Part shown: piece after piece, positions 44,741 to 54,265 of the stretch
Position numbering within the stretch: position 1 is the first letter of the stretch
How the letters are laid out: every line of letters starts with the position of its first letter
DNA from: Saccharicrinis carchari
GTDB lineage: Bacteria > Bacteroidota > Bacteroidia > Bacteroidales > Marinilabiliaceae
Assembly: GCF_900182605.1 (NCBI RefSeq)
Contig: NZ_FXTB01000001.1
Location: 558,001-622,000, forward strand
DNA length: 64,000 nt
Direction of reading: 5' to 3'
Translations under genes and position numbers: made by a program
The notes under the pieces: model-generated
What the model was told of the DNA's origin: nothing
The model's database searches: none
Seen by the model: only the letters and a program-made list of their open reading frames with translations

Positions 44741-45724
44741 ATGATGACAAAAATTATCAATTGGGGAATAATAGGTTGCGGCAATGTTTGCGAAGTAAAA
44801 AGTGGACCTGCATTTAACAAGGTTAACCACTCTAATCTGGTGGCCGTTATGAGGCGTAATGCCGAAAAAGTCAGGGATTATGCAGAACGCCACAAGGTAG
44901 CTCATTTTTATACCGATGCCGACCAACTCATTCAATCACCCCAGGTAAACGCCATATATGTTGCTACGCCTCCATCTACGCATGCCCAATATGCCATTGC
45001 AGCCATGCGTGCCGGTAAGCCTGTGTATGTTGAAAAACCCATGGCAAAAAACTATGCGGAGTGCCTGGCGATGAACCAGGTGGCCAAAGAAACCGGCATG
45101 CCTTTGTTTGTGGCTTATTACCGACGCACACTACCTGGTTTTTTAAAGGCAAAGCAACTTATTGATGAAAATGCGATAGGTCGCCCTCTGGCGGCGAACT
45201 TGCATCTAACCCGTCCGGCAAAAGAAAGTGAAAAAAATAAGTCGTGGCGTATAGATCCTTCTATTGCCGGTGGAGGTATATTTTATGATCTGGCATCGCA
45301 TCAATTGGATTTGCTGGACTTTTTATTGGGACCCATAACACAAGCCATCGGTTTTACTGCCAACAACAACCCCTGGTACGAAGCAGAAGATACCATAAGT
45401 GCCTCCTTTAAGTTTGCGAGTGGGGTTGTAGGTTCGGGCACATGGAGCTTTGTAACCCATGATAAGGCTACTCGTGACAGCATAGAACTCATCGGTACAC
45501 AAGGCAGCCTTAGGCTGAGCTGTTTTACACCCGATCCTATACAGCTTATTACAGACAAGGGGACAACGGAGTTTCCTTATCTTAATCCGGAGAACATACA
45601 GTACAACCTGATAAAACAAGTAACAGAAAGCATTTTGCAAGGTAAAGAAGCTATTAGCGATGGTATTTCGGCAGCAAGAACTAACCGCGTTATGGAGCAA
45701 ATAATTAAAAGCATTGACCAATAA
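44741..45724 (+). CDS. Gfo/Idh/MocA-family oxidoreductase
   Basis: 327 residues, starting MMTKIINWGIIGCGNVCEVK. The N-terminal Rossmann fold has the Gly-9, Gly-12, Gly-14 dinucleotide loop and the family marker EKP at 98-100 (VYVEKPMAKNYAECLAM). The C-terminal alpha/beta substrate domain contains GGGIFYDLASHQLDLLDFLLGP with the catalytic-region histidine. Probably an NAD(P)-dependent sugar or polyol dehydrogenase of the cytosol; the substrate is not evident. The sensor kinase gene begins four bases after its stop, implying co-transcription. Confidence 0.92.
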   Translation: MMTKIINWGIIGCGNVCEVKSGPAFNKVNHSNLVAVMRRNAEKVRDYAERHKVAHFYTDADQLIQSPQVNAIYVATPPSTHAQYAIAAMRAGKPVYVEKPMAKNYAECLAMNQVAKETGMPLFVAYYRRTLPGFLKAKQLIDENAIGRPLAANLHLTRPAKESEKNKSWRIDPSIAGGGIFYDLASHQLDLLDFLLGPITQAIGFTANNNPWYEAEDTISASFKFASGVVGSGTWSFVTHDKATRDSIELIGTQGSLRLSCFTPDPIQLITDKGTTEFPYLNPENIQYNLIKQVTESILQGKEAISDGISAARTNRVMEQIIKSIDQ

Positions 45725-45727
45725 AAT

Positions 45728-48700
45728 ATGCATCCACTCAACAAACTGTACTTTTGCCTGCTACTTTTAGTGCTACCTCAGATATTTTTAGCACAAGCAG
45801 TTAATTATCAAGGTGCACCTTATATTCAAAATTTTGACCCGAACGACAATGCAGGCAGTAAAATTATCTTGTCTATATGTCAGGATAAAAGGGGTGTTCT
45901 TTTTTTTGGCGACAGGGAGGGAGTATTAGAATATGATGGCACAACCTGGAGAAGGCACTCCATACCCAATAAATCGGCTGTAAAAAGCCTGGCAAGCGAC
46001 TCTACGGGTACCATATATGTGGGTGGTAACAATGACTTTGGCTATTTAAAACCAGACGCTATAGGTGCATTAAAATATCATTCATTAAATCACCTGGTGC
46101 CGGGCAACACGCCCCATTACCGGAGTGTTTGGCAAATTTTTGTAACGGAGCAAGGCGTATATTACATATGCCAAAACAAAATTTTCAGGTTGATAAATGA
46201 TACGGTAAGCGTTATTTCGGTCGATCTGCAACCACCATGTGGAGCCTATGCCAACGGTAGCATTTATGTTATAGACAAAACATTGGGTATGGCCACTGTT
46301 GAAGGTAATCAAATAGTGCCGATAAGCAACTGTGATGTAGAGTATACGAGAAAAAAAGGCTATTTTTTTGTGAACCCACATTCCGAAGATGAAGTGACCA
46401 TATCCTTTAGCAGAAATGATTACTTTTATAAGTACAACACATCCACCCAACAACTAAGCCGGATTGAATTGCCAGCACAGACCGCGTTGTTTTTAAAAGA
46501 AAACTTTGGTTTTCACGTGCTCAATCTGGAGGACGGAACCATAGCGATAAGCACCTCACAGGCAGGTGTAGCCATTTTAAATAAAAATTGGGAAATTATT
46601 AAAATCATCAACGAGGAACGCGGGCTGACCGATAATTCATCCATTACGATATTAGAAGACGGAAACAATAACCTTTGGGCTGCACACAGAACAGGCGTTT
46701 CGCGTATTGACCTGAGTTACCCCGCCACGTTTTATAACAAAAATCAAGGAATAGAAGACGACGTAATCACTTCAACCGTACACGAGGGAATGCAATACAT
46801 TGGCACCGAGGATAAATGCTATTACCTGCCACCCTATCAATTTTCTATTGAAAACGATAACCACAAAGCTGAAGTTATAAAAAAACTTCGAGTTGCCCAT
46901 CAATTTATTGACATTAACGGTCATTTGCTGTTGTGCAATTGGATGTCGCTTTCCGAAATAAACAACAAGGAAGTAAAACATATTTACAATAAGGGAGAAA
47001 GAATTTTCTGTGCGGCCTACGACAAAAGATACCCCGATAAAATTGCCATTGGATTAGACGATAACGTTGTTATTTGTACTTTTAGGGATACCGGAACGGA
47101 TAATTTTATCGAAATTACCGACACCTTTACTATTGACGATAATATAATTAGTCAGATCCGTTCGATGGTTTTTGACGAAGAAGGTAAACTTTGGATGGCT
47201 TCCTACAACGAAGGAATTACACTTATCACATTCAAAAACAAAAACTTAACCGATTATACGCTTACGCGTTTTTCGGAGGAAGACGGACTGCCTGCCCAAA
47301 TACAAAAATCGTACGTAAATAATTTTAATGGCAAAATAAATATTTTTACACCAAAGGGAATTTATGAAGCCTTGCCTGTACATAATGCAAAGGGTAAGCT
47401 CACTTATAGGTTTAACCACGATAAGCAATGGGGCAGCACGTTTACCAGGGATTCGTGCGGAGTTAAAGTGGCAGAGCAAATCAATACCGAGCAATTTTTT
47501 ATCTATGGGGATAAAACAGGTCTATTGACTTTTAAAGGCGACTCTGCTTTATTTGATTACAAACCCTTTCTTAAACTCAACAACATACGATCCATATCCA
47601 CCGAAAACAAGCGCTTTGTTAACATTGGAGGAGCAGGATATTTTTGCATCTACGACACATGGAAAAAGAAAGATGTAAATAAATCATTCGATGTACTCAT
47701 CCGAAAAGTAAGCATTTCGACTAATGACTCCATTATCTTTAACGGCTCTTTTGTTGATACAGAAGGCAAGGTGGTCATTTCACAATCCGCGAAAAATGTT
47801 CCCGTCTTAAAAAAGCAATTTAACAATCTGCGCTTTCACTTCAGTTCCAATTATCTTGAATCGGCACAACAGAACCAGTACAGGCATATGATAGAGGGTT
47901 TTGATAAGGATTGGAGTGTTTGGTCGTCAGAACCATCGGCCACCTACACCAATCTTCCCTATGGCACCTATACATTTAAGGTTATGAGCAAAAATGTATA
48001 TGGAACCGTGAGCCCTGTCAGCACATTTCAATTTCGTATTGAACCTGCATGGTATCAGACCGAATGGGCTTACTTGCTTTATTTTGGAATAGCTTTATTG
48101 TTAATCGTTTTGATTGCTAAAGTGTACAACCTCAACCTGAGTCGCCAAAACTTAAAACTGGAACGACTGGTAAAAAAGCGTACCAGTGAGCTACAGGATA
48201 CCGTTGACAAGTTAAAAGAAACCCAATCCAGTCTGGTTCAGCAGGAAAAAATGGCTTCTTTGGGGATATTAACGGCAGGTGTAGCTCACGAAATCAATAA
48301 CCCTCTTAACTATATTCTTGGAGGATACACCGGACTACAAGCATACTTCGACGATAAAAAAGAGCAACAAGATGAAGATGTGGAGATTCTGTTGGAATGC
48401 ATAAAGACTGGGGTTGAACGGGCATCAGAAATTGTATCAGGACTGAACCAGTTCAGCAGAACCCAAAAAAAACTCAACGAACAGTGCGACATACATTCTA
48501 TCCTGGACAACAGTATATTAATGATTCAGCATTTATTGGGTAACAGAATAGAATTGGTAAAAAACTTTCAGGCCCAATCTTACATCGTATTAGGCAACAC
48601 CGGTCAATTACACCAGGTATTTATTAACATTTTAATAAATGCCTGTCAGGCTATACACGAGAAGGGCACTATTAAGGTGAGCACCGGGGTGCAAAGTAAG

Positions 48701-48934
48701 CATCTGAAAATAATGATTTCCGATAGTGGCGCAGGTATTGATCAAAAACACCTTAGCAAAATAACCGATCCATTTTTCACCACCAAGGAAGCAGGTGAGG
48801 GTACCGGACTAGGGCTTTACATTAGCTTTAAGATTGTTAAGGAGCACAAGGGTAAATTGCGCATAAAGTCGAAACCGGGTGAAGGAACCCATGTTATTAT
48901 TTCTATCCCCCTTTATTTAACCGAAATAAATTAA
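45728..48934 (+). CDS. Two-component-propeller sensor histidine kinase
   Basis: 1068 residues. Signal peptide LNKLYFCLLLLVLPQIFLAQ; periplasmic two-component-regulator propeller repeats to about residue 690 (ICQDKRGVLFFGDREGVLEYDGTTW; NNLWAAHRTGVSRID; DEEGKLWMASYNEGITLI); Y_Y_Y domain at about 700-770 (YRHMIEGFDKDWSVWSSEPSATYTNLPYGTYTFKV); transmembrane helix at about 780-800; coiled coil; HisKA domain with phosphorylatable His854 (AGVAHEINNPLNY); HATPase domain to the end (DSGAGID, GEGTGLGLYISFKIV). Unlike the hybrid regulators of polysaccharide loci it has no receiver or HTH domain, so it needs a separate response regulator that is not adjacent. The H-box HEINNPLNY resembles NtrB/PAS-type kinases. 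Confidence 0.92.
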   Translation: MHPLNKLYFCLLLLVLPQIFLAQAVNYQGAPYIQNFDPNDNAGSKIILSICQDKRGVLFFGDREGVLEYDGTTWRRHSIPNKSAVKSLASDSTGTIYVGGNNDFGYLKPDAIGALKYHSLNHLVPGNTPHYRSVWQIFVTEQGVYYICQNKIFRLINDTVSVISVDLQPPCGAYANGSIYVIDKTLGMATVEGNQIVPISNCDVEYTRKKGYFFVNPHSEDEVTISFSRNDYFYKYNTSTQQLSRIELPAQTALFLKENFGFHVLNLEDGTIAISTSQAGVAILNKNWEIIKIINEERGLTDNSSITILEDGNNNLWAAHRTGVSRIDLSYPATFYNKNQGIEDDVITSTVHEGMQYIGTEDKCYYLPPYQFSIENDNHKAEVIKKLRVAHQFIDINGHLLLCNWMSLSEINNKEVKHIYNKGERIFCAAYDKRYPDKIAIGLDDNVVICTFRDTGTDNFIEITDTFTIDDNIISQIRSMVFDEEGKLWMASYNEGITLITFKNKNLTDYTLTRFSEEDGLPAQIQKSYVNNFNGKINIFTPKGIYEALPVHNAKGKLTYRFNHDKQWGSTFTRDSCGVKVAEQINTEQFFIYGDKTGLLTFKGDSALFDYKPFLKLNNIRSISTENKRFVNIGGAGYFCIYDTWKKKDVNKSFDVLIRKVSISTNDSIIFNGSFVDTEGKVVISQSAKNVPVLKKQFNNLRFHFSSNYLESAQQNQYRHMIEGFDKDWSVWSSEPSATYTNLPYGTYTFKVMSKNVYGTVSPVSTFQFRIEPAWYQTEWAYLLYFGIALLLIVLIAKVYNLNLSRQNLKLERLVKKRTSELQDTVDKLKETQSSLVQQEKMASLGILTAGVAHEINNPLNYILGGYTGLQAYFDDKKEQQDEDVEILLECIKTGVERASEIVSGLNQFSRTQKKLNEQCDIHSILDNSILMIQHLLGNRIELVKNFQAQSYIVLGNTGQLHQVFINILINACQAIHEKGTIKVSTGVQSKHLKIMISDSGAGIDQKHLSKITDPFFTTKEAGEGTGLGLYISFKIVKEHKGKLRIKSKPGEGTHVIISIPLYLTEIN

Positions 48935-48984
48935 ATGATCGCCTATAACATCATCTATACAATAAAACGAAACATTGATTGGGC

Positions 48985-50223
48985 ATGAGCGATCTATATA
49001 TTTTTAACCCAACGGGAGAAATGGCGATAGCCAACGGAATGCATAGCTTTATGCCGCCCCGTAACCTGGTTCGCTTTGAAGAAGATTTGGCTTTTCTGCC
49101 TTCTTTTTATGCGTCGGACAAAGATATTGTTTATACCCCCCGCTTGCCCGAACCGGATTTTTTAGCACTGTGGCACAAGCTGGGATTGCCCCATATAAAT
49201 TATTCCGATACCTTAAAACTACCACAAGTACCTTACAATTACCTGAGGCCCTGGAGCTGGACCCCCGCCATACATCATAAAACCAAACATTTAAAACCAT
49301 ACTGCTCCGTGCACTTTAAACAATCGCCCAATTACATGTGGAAACAAAGCAGCAGGGATTTTTTTAGCCGGGAAACGACCAACCGCGTGCAATGCTTATT
49401 AAATCAGGACAGGAATACAGAAAACGCTATTGTAGTGCAAACACCCGCAATAAATATTAGCAGTATAGCGCAACTTGATGTGTGGTTGGCCAAACAACAT
49501 GCCGTTATCCTAAAAACGCCCTGGAGTTCATCGGGTAGAGGAATTCATGTGATTGACCCGGCAAAAGGACGCAATGCCAACTACGCCTGGATAAAAGGAG
49601 CATTGAAACAACAGGGGTTTGTTACTGCAGAGCCATTGTTAGACAAGGTGTTTGATTTTTCCTTTCAACTTAACCTAAGGCAGAATGGTGAGATGGATTT
49701 TTCAGGTATCTCCTACTCCATCAACGACAGCAAACAACATTTTATTGGCGCTCACATCAATTGGCCGTATCAGGCAAACGAAATAAGCGAGTTGCTGACT
49801 CATACTGTTCTTGAACAAGCCGTTCAGCGATTGATAAAAGCCATAAAAAAAATTGAACCCCATACATATTACCAAGGTCCCATAGGTGTAGATGCCATTG
49901 TTTACCGAACCGCTACAGGAAATCTAAAAATACATCCTTGCATCGATATTAACTGGCGCTATAACATGGGCTTGATCAATATATCGATGAAGCGATTTGT
50001 ACACCCTGATTCAATAGGAACATGGAGAATTGCTTCTTTTGCGCATGGCAAATGGAACAATTTTATTGAACAAAATCGACAATTAAAACCTTTGCATATT
50101 GCCAATGGTAACCTACTTAGCGGATTTATAAACATGACGCCTCCTAATATAAACGCTATGTTTGGCGTATGGATGGATGTACGGAGAAAACCGGTTCCAT
50201 CGGTAAAATACAACTCCTGGTGA
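48985..50223 (+). CDS. ATP-grasp-like protein of unknown substrate
   Basis: 412 residues from the ATG at 48985 (an upstream TTG adds two). The N terminus MSDLYIFNPTGEMAIANGMHSFMPP is distinctive and followed by a Pro/Trp-rich region. The second half looks like an ATP-grasp fold: AVILKTPWSSSGRGIHVID (phosphate loop), FVTAEPLLDKVFDFSFQL (hinge), YYQGPIGVDAIVYRTATGNLKIHPCIDINWRYNMG (metal-binding Glu/Asn-type region, here with Asp and Asn). ATP-grasp enzymes ligate a carboxylate to an amine or thiol; the substrate here is unknown. It lies 50 bp after the sensor kinase on the same strand and may be co-transcribed. Confidence 0.7.
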   Translation: MSDLYIFNPTGEMAIANGMHSFMPPRNLVRFEEDLAFLPSFYASDKDIVYTPRLPEPDFLALWHKLGLPHINYSDTLKLPQVPYNYLRPWSWTPAIHHKTKHLKPYCSVHFKQSPNYMWKQSSRDFFSRETTNRVQCLLNQDRNTENAIVVQTPAINISSIAQLDVWLAKQHAVILKTPWSSSGRGIHVIDPAKGRNANYAWIKGALKQQGFVTAEPLLDKVFDFSFQLNLRQNGEMDFSGISYSINDSKQHFIGAHINWPYQANEISELLTHTVLEQAVQRLIKAIKKIEPHTYYQGPIGVDAIVYRTATGNLKIHPCIDINWRYNMGLINISMKRFVHPDSIGTWRIASFAHGKWNNFIEQNRQLKPLHIANGNLLSGFINMTPPNINAMFGVWMDVRRKPVPSVKYNSW

Positions 50224-50333
50224 ACAAAGGAAATATTTGCGTGATATAGAAATAATCGATTTAGAACAAAAGAAAAAGTAGTTTATAAAGAAAATTCACC
50301 ATTTTTGCCATCCATATTTTTTAAAATTCAACA

Positions 50334-51083
50334 ATGACCGTTTCTATTATAACTGCCACCTACAATGCCGGTAAAACATTCGAAAGTGCACTGCGCTCTG
50401 TAATTAACCAAACCCATCCACATATAGAATACATTGTTGTTGACGGTGGCTCAAGCGATCAAACCCTAAAAATTGCAGATACCTATAAAGCCTTTATCCA
50501 TCATTTTATTTCGGAACCCGACCGGGGTATTTACGATGCCCTTAACAAAGGTATAGAAATGGCAACGGGCGATGTAATAGCTTTTTTACATGCCGACGAC
50601 CTGTTGGACGATGACACCACCATAGCAACTATAGTAGAGGAGTTTGAAAGAACAAAGGCCGATGCCATTTATGGGGATTTGGAGTATGTGCAGTTTCAAA
50701 ATCCCGATAAAGTTATTCGGTATTGGCAAAGCAAAACCTTTAAGCCTGCACTGCTAAAGGCAGGTTGGATGCCACCCCATCCTACCTTGTTTCTGAAAGC
50801 ACAAGTATTTAAAGAAATAGGTAAGTTTAATATAGATTATAAAATAGCTGCCGATTACGATTTTATATTACGATTTTTTTCGAATGGCAAATATGTGGCC
50901 GAGTACGTACCCATGGTGATTACCCGTATGAGAGTAGGCGGTACAAGTAACAATAGTCTTAAAAATATATGGATAAAATCGAAAGAAGATTTGCGGGCAC
51001 TAAAACAAAACAAGGTAGGTAACGTATTATCCTTAATTTGGAAAAATGTTTCTAAATTACCTCAATTTTTAAAGCGAAATTAA
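50334..51083 (+). CDS. Family 2 glycosyltransferase
   Basis: 249 residues. GT-A fold opening SIITATYNAGKTFESALRSVINQ, VVDGGSSDQTLKI, SEPDRGIYDALNKGIEMATGD and the metal/sugar-nucleotide-binding motif HADD at 86-89. This WcaA/WcaE-like type adds single sugars during capsule, O-antigen or exopolysaccharide assembly. The C terminus ends in a basic stretch (LIWKNVSKLPQFLKRN) suited to membrane contact. The next gene begins ten bases downstream. Confidence 0.92.
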   Translation: MTVSIITATYNAGKTFESALRSVINQTHPHIEYIVVDGGSSDQTLKIADTYKAFIHHFISEPDRGIYDALNKGIEMATGDVIAFLHADDLLDDDTTIATIVEEFERTKADAIYGDLEYVQFQNPDKVIRYWQSKTFKPALLKAGWMPPHPTLFLKAQVFKEIGKFNIDYKIAADYDFILRFFSNGKYVAEYVPMVITRMRVGGTSNNSLKNIWIKSKEDLRALKQNKVGNVLSLIWKNVSKLPQFLKRN

Positions 51084-51093
51084 CATACCGATT

Positions 51094-52707
51094 ATGAAAT
51101 TATTCAGCTCCACCATAATTCTAATTTCTACCTTACTCCTTTTTGTCCTTCCTATTTCGGCGCAAAAAATAAGCTATTACAACAACCCGGAGTTCAACCC
51201 CTACGGAAGCTTGATATACCGTCCGGGAACCAACATACACAGCTCCGTGCGCTCGTATAACATGAATAGTATTTATGCCCTCGCTAACGTCGATTCGCTT
51301 TTATACGATGGGTTAAAGGTGCCCAAAGGCAAGCTTAATTTTTGGCAAAGGATTTTTCATGATGATTTGTTAAAATGGCAGGATGACGATATAAGCATAA
51401 AAATCAATCCGTTGTTCGATTTTGGTGTGGGCAAAGAAATGGACGAAGGCAAGGGGACATGGAATAATACACGCGGTATTTTTATAGAAGGTACATTTGG
51501 CAAGCACTTTTATTTTTACACCGATTTTTTAGAAAATCAGTCGGCCTTCCCTAATTACATGGATGATTTTGTACACGAGCGAAAAGTAGTACCGGGCCAG
51601 GGCAGAAGTAAAGAATACGGCCAGAACAATCACGATTACGCACAAGCTACAGGATTTATATCTTTTAATCCGGCGCAGTGGTTCAATATTCAGCTGGGTA
51701 AGGGCAAGCACTTTATAGGCGATGGACACCGCTCGCTGTTACTCTCCGATGTTTCCTTCAGCTATCCCTACTTAAAGTTTAGTGCCAATTTTAACAAGGT
51801 ACATTACCATGTAATGTGGGCACAGCATCGCGATTTAAATATCGACCCGGTATTGGAAAGCAACGATGCGCGGTATTTAGAGAAATACTCAGCTTCCCAT
51901 TATCTTAACGTAAACATAGGTAAGCGCCTTTCGTTGGGTGTTTTTGAGAGTGTGGTATGGGCAGCACAGGACACTATGGGGCAGCGTAATTTTGATTTAT
52001 CGTATCTTAATCCCATCATTTTCTTTCGTCCGGTAGAATACTCATTGGGCTCACCCGATAACATGACCATGGGACTAAATGCCAAATACATTGTAGGCAA
52101 CAACAGCGCTTTTTACGGACAGTTTATATTGGGTGAATTTAAATTAGATGAAGTATTTTCGGGCCATAAATGGTGGGCCAACAAACAAGGCTTTCAATTC
52201 GGTTTTAAAAGCTTTAATATGCTGGGCATCAATAAACTCGATTTCCTGACCGAATATAACCAGGTGAGGCCTTATACTTATTCGCACCGCGAAACTATTA
52301 GCAACTATGGACACTACAATCAAGAATTGGCGCACCCACTGGGAGCCAACTTCCGCGAAAGCGTTACCAAAATAAAATACCAGTTCCGCCGCATTGTTTT
52401 TAGTGGTGAAGTAATGGTGGCCATGTATGGAAAAGACTTTGACAACAACATTAGCTACGGTAAAAATATTTATCAGAACAACCAAAAGCGCCCGGGCGAA
52501 TATGGCCATACTATCGGCCAAGGGCTCAAAACCAATCTTTTGTATGCCGAAGGCAGCCTTAGTTATTTAATTAACCCCCGTAATAATTTTAATATTGCCG
52601 CAGGCCTCCGCATCCGTAAAGAGCAAAACGATCTGGAAACCGCTAACACGCAACAAGTGTGGTTTGCCATACGAACATCCATAAAAAGTATTTATACGGA
52701 TTTTTAA
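51094..52707 (+). CDS. Outer-membrane beta-barrel protein, Wzi/RemB-like
   Basis: 537 residues with signal peptide (ILISTLLLFVLPISAQ). The rest is beta-barrel-like with alternating aromatic strands (FFIEGTFGKHFYFYTDFLENQ-type segments; WFNIQLGKGKHFIGDGHRSLLLSDVSFSYPYLKFSANF) and ends in a polar-aromatic strand. The pattern GKGKHFIGDGHRSLLLSD resembles the capsule-assembly Wzi family and the RemB gliding-associated proteins of Bacteroidota. Joint transcription with the glycosyltransferase (10-bp gap) suggests surface polysaccharide attachment or export. The family call is moderate. Confidence 0.75.
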   Translation: MKLFSSTIILISTLLLFVLPISAQKISYYNNPEFNPYGSLIYRPGTNIHSSVRSYNMNSIYALANVDSLLYDGLKVPKGKLNFWQRIFHDDLLKWQDDDISIKINPLFDFGVGKEMDEGKGTWNNTRGIFIEGTFGKHFYFYTDFLENQSAFPNYMDDFVHERKVVPGQGRSKEYGQNNHDYAQATGFISFNPAQWFNIQLGKGKHFIGDGHRSLLLSDVSFSYPYLKFSANFNKVHYHVMWAQHRDLNIDPVLESNDARYLEKYSASHYLNVNIGKRLSLGVFESVVWAAQDTMGQRNFDLSYLNPIIFFRPVEYSLGSPDNMTMGLNAKYIVGNNSAFYGQFILGEFKLDEVFSGHKWWANKQGFQFGFKSFNMLGINKLDFLTEYNQVRPYTYSHRETISNYGHYNQELAHPLGANFRESVTKIKYQFRRIVFSGEVMVAMYGKDFDNNISYGKNIYQNNQKRPGEYGHTIGQGLKTNLLYAEGSLSYLINPRNNFNIAAGLRIRKEQNDLETANTQQVWFAIRTSIKSIYTDF

Positions 52708-52717
52708 GTGGATTATG

Positions 52718-52760
52718 TAGGGCTATTTCGTGGGGCTATTTTGTGCGGCTTATAGCCCTA
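52718..52760. other. Stem-loop between convergent genes
   Basis: TAGGGCTA at 52718-52725 pairs perfectly with TAGCCCTA at 52753-52760. The 27-base loop contains a second copy of GGGGCTATTT. There is no T-run, so intrinsic termination is doubtful; it lies between the convergent barrel gene and hemH. Confidence 0.45.
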
Positions 52761-52782
52761 ATTGCGCATCTTATTCGTCAAA

Positions 52783-53787
52783 TTATACTTTTTCGATGAT
52801 CTCCGCAATGCCATCGACCCACACATCAGCATCGTTGAGGCTCTCGACTAACTGAAGCTTCTCCCCTCCGTTTTCCATAAAATCCTCATTGTACTCCCAC
52901 CCTATTTCCACTACGGTTTCGAGGCAATCGGTAACAAAGGCCGGGGAAACCACCAATATTTTTTTATTGCCGCTTTTTAACAGTTCTTCCAAGGCCACAT
53001 CGGTAAAAGGCATCAGCCAGTTTTTGCTCAGTCGGCTTTGAAACGAAACCGTGTATTTTTCTTTAGCTAAACCCAGTTTGTCGGCCAGCAATCGGGTAGT
53101 CTGGTAACAGGTGGCTTTGTAACAATTTTTACCATGCTCCGGCATAGCTACATGGCAAGTACACTCGGGGCTGTTGATACCGGGATGTATTTTGTTCACC
53201 TGCCGGTCGGGCAAGCCGTGGTACGAAAACACAACATGATCATAATTATCTACATTATATTTTTTTATATTGTGCACAAAAGCCTTTATAAAAGCCGGAT
53301 GGTCATAAAATTGCTCTACAAATTTTACATTCGGCAGCTTACTCCAGTTTTTGAGTTCTTTGTTTACCTTGTTAATGGTAGATAAGGTGGTAGAAGTAGC
53401 ATACTGCGGATAATGGGGTAAAACAATTATTTCATCATAATCTTTTTCCTTTATCTCTGCCAACACACTTTTAATGGATGGATTACCATAACGCATAGCC
53501 GAATATACATCATATTTCCCTTTTAATTTTATGTTAAGCTTTTCTACCAGTCGCTCCTGATAAAAAAGTAATGGCGAACCATCCTTAGTCCAAAGACGCT
53601 TATATAAACTGGTAGAATTTTTAACCCTAAAAGGGATGATAATTCCATTCACCAATATTTTTTGCCACAGCCAGGGAATATCGATTACCAGCCTGTCGTT
53701 TAAAAACTCCGTCAAATATTTACGAACAGCCTTTATTTCGGGCTTATCGGGTGTACCTATATTAATAATTAGTAATGCTTTGCTCAT
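52783..53787 (-). CDS. hemH: Ferrochelatase
   Basis: 334 residues from the ATG giving MSKALLIINIGTPDKPEI; 22 residues of upstream open frame are not needed. The catalytic histidine is His190 in VVFSYHGLPDRQ, and the C-terminal FVTDCLETVVEIGWEYNEDF is the second signature. It inserts Fe2+ into protoporphyrin IX, the last step of heme synthesis. It carries an internal cluster of four cysteines (Cys209, 211, 222, 227: ECTCHVAMPEHGKNCYKATC), which in some bacterial ferrochelatases binds [2Fe-2S]. It is last in the hemN-hemG-DUF3817-hemH run. Confidence 0.95.
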   Translation of the reverse strand: MSKALLIINIGTPDKPEIKAVRKYLTEFLNDRLVIDIPWLWQKILVNGIIIPFRVKNSTSLYKRLWTKDGSPLLFYQERLVEKLNIKLKGKYDVYSAMRYGNPSIKSVLAEIKEKDYDEIIVLPHYPQYATSTTLSTINKVNKELKNWSKLPNVKFVEQFYDHPAFIKAFVHNIKKYNVDNYDHVVFSYHGLPDRQVNKIHPGINSPECTCHVAMPEHGKNCYKATCYQTTRLLADKLGLAKEKYTVSFQSRLSKNWLMPFTDVALEELLKSGNKKILVVSPAFVTDCLETVVEIGWEYNEDFMENGGEKLQLVESLNDADVWVDGIAEIIEKV

Positions 53788-53886
53788 TCTATTTATATTG
53801 TGAAATAAGAGATTATCCGGTAAAATTAAGCCTTTTATAAAAAAATAAGTCAATTATAACGCCATTAAAATACTAAAAACTGCCAT

Positions 53887-54210
53887 TTAATATGACGCTT
53901 TATTGGTGGCAGCTTTTAATTGGTTATCCGCTTCAATTTTAAGAATTTTTTGATCTACTACAAATGTAGCAAAGGGAAATAAAGATGCGGCCAAACAGAT
54001 GAGTGTTTTCAATAGACTCCACTTCTTTTTTACGGCATAATAGACCACCCATATACAATATAAAACGAACAATAAACCATGAATGCTTCCTACTATTTTA
54101 TTGGGTAGCCCCATCTCAAACCCATACTTTAGAATAACAGTTGGAATCAATAAGAGATAAGAGATTCCCTCTAATATAGCGAGGATACGTAACTGATTAA
54201 GAACGCTCAT
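53887..54210 (-). CDS. DUF3817 small integral membrane protein
   Basis: 107 residues with three predicted transmembrane helices: LRILAILEGISYLLLIPTVIL, VGSIHGLLFVLYCIWVVYYAV and LLKTLICLAASLFPFATFVV. The EGISYLLL and GSIHG motifs mark DUF3817. Its function is unknown to me. It lies between hemG and hemH on the same strand with gaps of 55 and 99 bp, so a link to heme or porphyrin handling is a guess from position only. Confidence 0.85.
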   Translation of the reverse strand: MSVLNQLRILAILEGISYLLLIPTVILKYGFEMGLPNKIVGSIHGLLFVLYCIWVVYYAVKKKWSLLKTLICLAASLFPFATFVVDQKILKIEADNQLKAATNKASY

Positions 54211-54265
54211 AATTTTTATTTTATTTAGTTTTGTTTGACTCGTTGTTGTATCATTTCATTCCCTT

